64,000 bases of DNA from Sphingomonas colocasiae (GTDB taxonomy: Bacteria; Pseudomonadota; Alphaproteobacteria; Sphingomonadales; Sphingomonadaceae): the NCBI RefSeq assembly GCF_019880585.1, contig NZ_JAINVV010000007.1:62001-126000 (forward strand), given 5' to 3'. The notes below the pieces were generated by a model. The model did not search any database. It was not told where the DNA came from and saw nothing but the letters and a program-made list of their open reading frames with translations. Below, one piece after another: positions 61,832 through 64,000 of the stretch (position 1 is its first letter; each line of letters opens with the position of its first letter). The position numbers were made by a program, and so were the translations under genes.

Positions 61832-62415
61832 TCATGCGCCCACCGGTTCACCCACCGCCGCGGCATGCACGGCCGCCATCTCGGCATCGGCGGCATCGAC
61901 GAGCCGGAAAGCGGGCCGGCTGGTGATCCGCTCGGCAAAGCGCTCGAAGACCTCGCTCCTGGGTACAAGGCCGAACGTCATGGTCCAGCTCAGCGCTGCG
62001 CCCCACAGGATATCGGCGGCCGTCAGGCGGTCGCCGAACAGGTACGGCCCGCCCGCCAGTTGCGCCTCGACCGCGCCAAGCATGGTTTCGTAATCGGCAT
62101 AGGGCGATTGGCCGATCGGAGCCGGATCGCGCCGCATGAACCTGTCGATCAACGCCGGTTCGAACGACGATCCATAATAGGCGATCCAGCGCAGATAGGG
62201 ACCGCGCAGCGGATCGTTCAGCGCCGGCGCGAGGCCGGTCCGCGGAAAGAGATCGGCGAGATGGATGGTGATCGCGACCTGCTCCGTCATGATCGCGCCG
62301 CGATAGCGGATCGCCGGCACCTTGCCGAGCGGATTGACGGCGAGATAGGCGGGCGCGCGCCGCTCGCCCGGCTTCGCGGCGCATAATAGAGGGTCACCCG
62401 ATCCGTATCGGTCAT
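61832..62415 (-). pseudogene. Glutathione S-transferase, disrupted by internal deletion/frameshift
   Basis: The proper N-terminus (ATG 62415, MTDTDRVTLYYAP) and the remainder (KPGERRAPAYLAVNPLGKVPAI, then VTIHLADLFP-like thioredoxin end and an alpha-helical C-domain ending VGEPVGA) are in different frames, joined around 62375. About 25 codons that normally form the first helix and second strand (the ASGT-VLLEELG part) are missing, and the join is out of frame. A 210-residue open frame can still be read through but begins with unrelated sequence. I call it a pseudogene; a local assembly error is the alternative. Confidence 0.7.
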
Positions 62416-62739
62416 GCCATGGTCCATCCGGCTGTTGTCGATGGACGGGCTTGTAGAGAGCCATGGCTGACAGCGTGTGTCAGCATGGTTGGGGCCTTGG
62501 CTATTTCGGGTTCTGCGGCTCCTTGCGGAGCCGAGCAAACCGGATGCTCGCCCCCGGGATATTTTCAATCTGAGCATGATCGAGCGATCTCTCTCGCCAA
62601 AGGCGCCAGGCGATGATCATCGCGTTGGCGTGGGGTTACCGAACTGCCGCGTGGCGGATCGACTTCGGCACTTTCACTCATCATAGGGGGCTCATGCCGT
62701 CATTCGCGGCACGCTTGATACAAGGAGAAGCAACGAAGC
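62416..62739. other. Gene-free stretch with a diverged copy of the guaA-side repeat
   Basis: About 320 bases without a supported gene. A short hairpin (GCTGACA/TGTCAGC) lies near 62466. Bases 62494-62562 match 63426-63491 closely (CTATTTCG-GTTCTGCGGCTCCTTGCGGAGCCGAG, then AAACCGGATG), a single unit of the tandem array found next to guaA. The last 40 bases hold the DUF6481 leader with AAGGAG. Confidence 0.7.
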
Positions 62740-63159
62740 ATGTCAGCATTCCAAATTCCAGGATTTCAGGAGCGACAGCAGGCGGCAGCCCGCGCCCGGA
62801 GCGCCGCGCTGGCAAAATACAAGGCCCGGCTTCCCGTCGACGAATCAGTGTTAGCCGAACGGACCGCCCGCCGCGTCGCCCGCGAGAAGGCGGAGGCTGA
62901 GAAAAAAGCCGCGGCCCGGCGCGCCAGGGAGGCCGCCGCTCGCGCGAAGGAAGAGGCCGTCGAAGCGAAGCGTGAACAGGTCCGGCAGGCTGCCGTCGCG
63001 GCGGAAGCCGTTGTGAAGGCGGAGCGCGATGCGGAGGTCCAGGCACGGGCGGACGCCAAAGCGAAGAAGCGGGAAGAACGGTTGCTCTGGACCGAGGAGG
63101 ATCGAAAGGCTGCACGCGACGCCCGCTACGCAGCCAGAAAGGCACGGCGGGCACGCTGA
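62740..63159 (+). CDS. DUF6481-type Ala/Lys/Arg-rich helical protein
   Basis: A 139-residue highly charged protein predicted to be almost entirely helix or coiled coil (about residues 15-139: AREKAEAEKKAAARRAREAA and similar). The opening FQIPGFQERQQAAARARSAAL is what I associate with the DUF6481 family of sphingomonads, function unknown. The high Arg/Lys content suggests nucleic-acid or ribosome contact, an inference only. AAGGAG lies 12 bases before the ATG. A strong stem-loop follows, and related repeat copies flank the gene on both sides. Confidence 0.8.
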   Translation: MSAFQIPGFQERQQAAARARSAALAKYKARLPVDESVLAERTARRVAREKAEAEKKAAARRAREAAARAKEEAVEAKREQVRQAAVAAEAVVKAERDAEVQARADAKAKKREERLLWTEEDRKAARDARYAARKARRAR

Positions 63160-63160
63160 T

Positions 63161-63201
63161 ATGCAGGAAAGAGGGCGGCCGAGCCGTCCTCTTTCCTGCA
63201 T
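63161..63201. terminator. Stem-loop terminator after DUF6481 gene
   Basis: Perfect 14-bp arms ATGCAGGAAAGAGG and CCTCTTTCCTGCAT, extended by GCGG/CCGT, with a small loop. It begins two bases after the stop codon. No long T-run follows, but the stem is strong enough to end or stabilise the transcript. Confidence 0.8.
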
Positions 63202-63425
63202 TAGCATCGGCGCGGAAGCCGGGGCGCCTTAGTTGCCATGCTATCAACTCGTCGCAAAAGTCCGACGCTCCCGTTCTGACCAGATGGCGGCTTTCGGGCA
63301 TCCACCATCAAACGGCGAATGGTCGATATCAGGGCGCATAGCTGACATGAGTTTCTATTAGCCGGCCCCAGCTACATATCGCTTTGCCGCACCGCCACGC
63401 GAGTGAACGCGGAGAACCTCCCCCG

Positions 63426-63778
63426 GACCTTGTCTATTTCGCGTTCTGCGGCTCCTTGCGGAGCCGAGTAAACCGGATGATCGTCCCCCGGACGATCATT
63501 ACTTCCGGCCCTGCGGCTCCTTGTGGAGCCGGGTAAACCGGGGTGATCGTCCCCCGGACGATCATTACTTCCGGCCCTGCGGCTCCTTGTGGAGCCGGGT
63601 AAACCGGGGTGATCGTCCCCCGGACGATCATTACTTCCGGCCCTGCGGCTCCTTGCGGAGCCGGGTAAACCGGGGTGATCGTCCCCCGGACGATCATTAC
63701 TTCCGGCCCTGCGGCTCCTTGCGGAGCCGAGTAAACCGGATGATCGTCCCCCGGACGATCATTACTTCCGGTTTACTC
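63426..63778. repeat. 66-bp tandem hairpin array abutting the guaA 3' end
   Basis: Units start at 63479, 63545, 63611, 63677 and 63742 (period 66, last 65), preceded by a partial unit from 63426. Each holds two hairpins: GGCTCC-TTGY-GGAGCC and GATCGTCC-CCC-GGACGATC. The last unit folds with the guaA stop-codon region: GAGTAAACCGGA (63729-63740) pairs with TCCGGTTTACTC (63767-63778). On the guaA strand the array is the 3' untranslated region. A 22-residue repeat can be translated from it but has no start signal or codon bias. The remaining bases 63202-63425 hold nothing I can assign. Confidence 0.9.
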
Positions 63779-64000
63779 CCATTCGATCGTGCCCGGGGGC
63801 TTCGACGTGTAATCGTAAACCACGCGATTGATCCCCTTCACCTCGTTCACGATCCGCGTCGCCACGCGGGTCAGGAAGCTGGCGTCGAAGGGGAAGACGT
63901 CGGCGGTCATGCCGTCCGTCGAGGTGACGGCGCGCAGCGCGCAGACCGAATCATAGGTGCGATGATCGCCCATCACGCCGACGGTGCGGACCGGCAGCAG
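63773..64000 (-). CDS. guaA: GMP synthase (glutamine-hydrolysing), C-terminal part
   Basis: The last 75 codons of guaA; the gene continues beyond the right edge. The sequence [17 protein letters not shown], then [19 protein letters not shown] and the end [19 protein letters not shown] is the conserved GuaA dimerisation domain and C-terminus. The enzyme aminates XMP to GMP. The 3' end of guaA is a known integration site for genomic islands in several bacteria, which gives context to the repeat array that begins at its stop codon. Confidence 0.95.
   Translation of the reverse strand: MLPVRTVGVMGDHRTYDSVCALRAVTSTDGMTADVFPFDASFLTRVATRIVNEVKGINRVVYDYTSKPPGTIEWE

Noticed and set aside
63434-63697. 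Open frame encoding a perfect 22-residue repeat
   Set aside because: The periodicity follows the 66-bp DNA repeat, whose hairpins explain its conservation; no ribosome site and no known fold.
63426-63778. CRISPR array
   Set aside because: Units are directly abutting and identical throughout, with no unique spacers and no cas genes.

Overview
The window is high-GC DNA from a sphingomonad-like alphaproteobacterium (order Sphingomonadales; no species claimed). The reasons are four long TonB-dependent outer-membrane receptors (TBDRs) each placed beside a catabolic or regulatory gene set, a D-mannonate dehydratase of the Novosphingobium ManD type, a DUF6481-type small protein, and a GMP synthase tail at the right edge. 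Nearly all of it is accessory metabolism. I saw no tRNA or rRNA, no transposase and no CRISPR array.

Left part (1-13,150): a transporter tail; a LysR/pirin divergent pair; a FecI-FecR-TBDR iron-type signalling set with a Fur-like box; and a three-gene RND efflux operon (adaptor, pump, outer-membrane channel) facing a TetR repressor. A soxR gene follows. Its SoxR-box promoter points leftward, antisense to tetR and toward the pump operon. A palindromic intergenic element follows soxR.

Middle (13,150-35,010): a TBDR; a ThDP decarboxylase, aminotransferase and aldehyde dehydrogenase operon; LysR divergent from manD; an operon of FAD oxidoreductase, nitrilase and small membrane protein; a DUF819 transporter with an SDR; then a tightly overlapping minus-strand operon. 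That operon reads in the order iacH-iacA-iacB-iacI-iacC-iacD-iacE-iacG, the indole-3-acetate (auxin) catabolic cluster, but without iacF or iacR and with a KDG kinase fused on by ATGA overlap. The upstream aminotransferase, decarboxylase and dehydrogenase could make indole-acetate from tryptophan, which is speculative. ManD and KDG kinase are consecutive steps of hexuronate breakdown.

Right-middle (35,010-48,660): a methyltransferase; a diguanylate cyclase without an I-site; a bacterial lipoxygenase with all five iron ligands; an exported alpha/beta hydrolase; LysR; and a cassette of amidohydrolase, MFS carrier, Fe(II)/2OG oxygenase, TBDR, M24 (creatinase-like) hydrolase and Tat-exported discoidin-like protein. 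This looks like uptake and dismantling of an unknown amide-containing compound.

Right (48,690-64,000): an ABC1/UbiB-like kinase. Then comes a probable phosphonate locus: MFS carrier, phosphonoacetaldehyde-reductase-like Fe-alcohol dehydrogenase, phosphonoacetaldehyde hydrolase (PhnX), a phosphonate-type LysR, a 1080-residue TBDR and an exported phosphodiesterase or phosphonoacetate-hydrolase-like enzyme. No aminotransferase (PhnW) is present, so an alcohol phosphonate such as 2-hydroxyethylphosphonate is a better guess than 2-aminoethylphosphonate. After that are a second diguanylate cyclase (I-site intact), a YCII-like protein, a broken GST gene, a DUF6481 gene, and a 66-bp tandem hairpin array abutting the 3' end of guaA.
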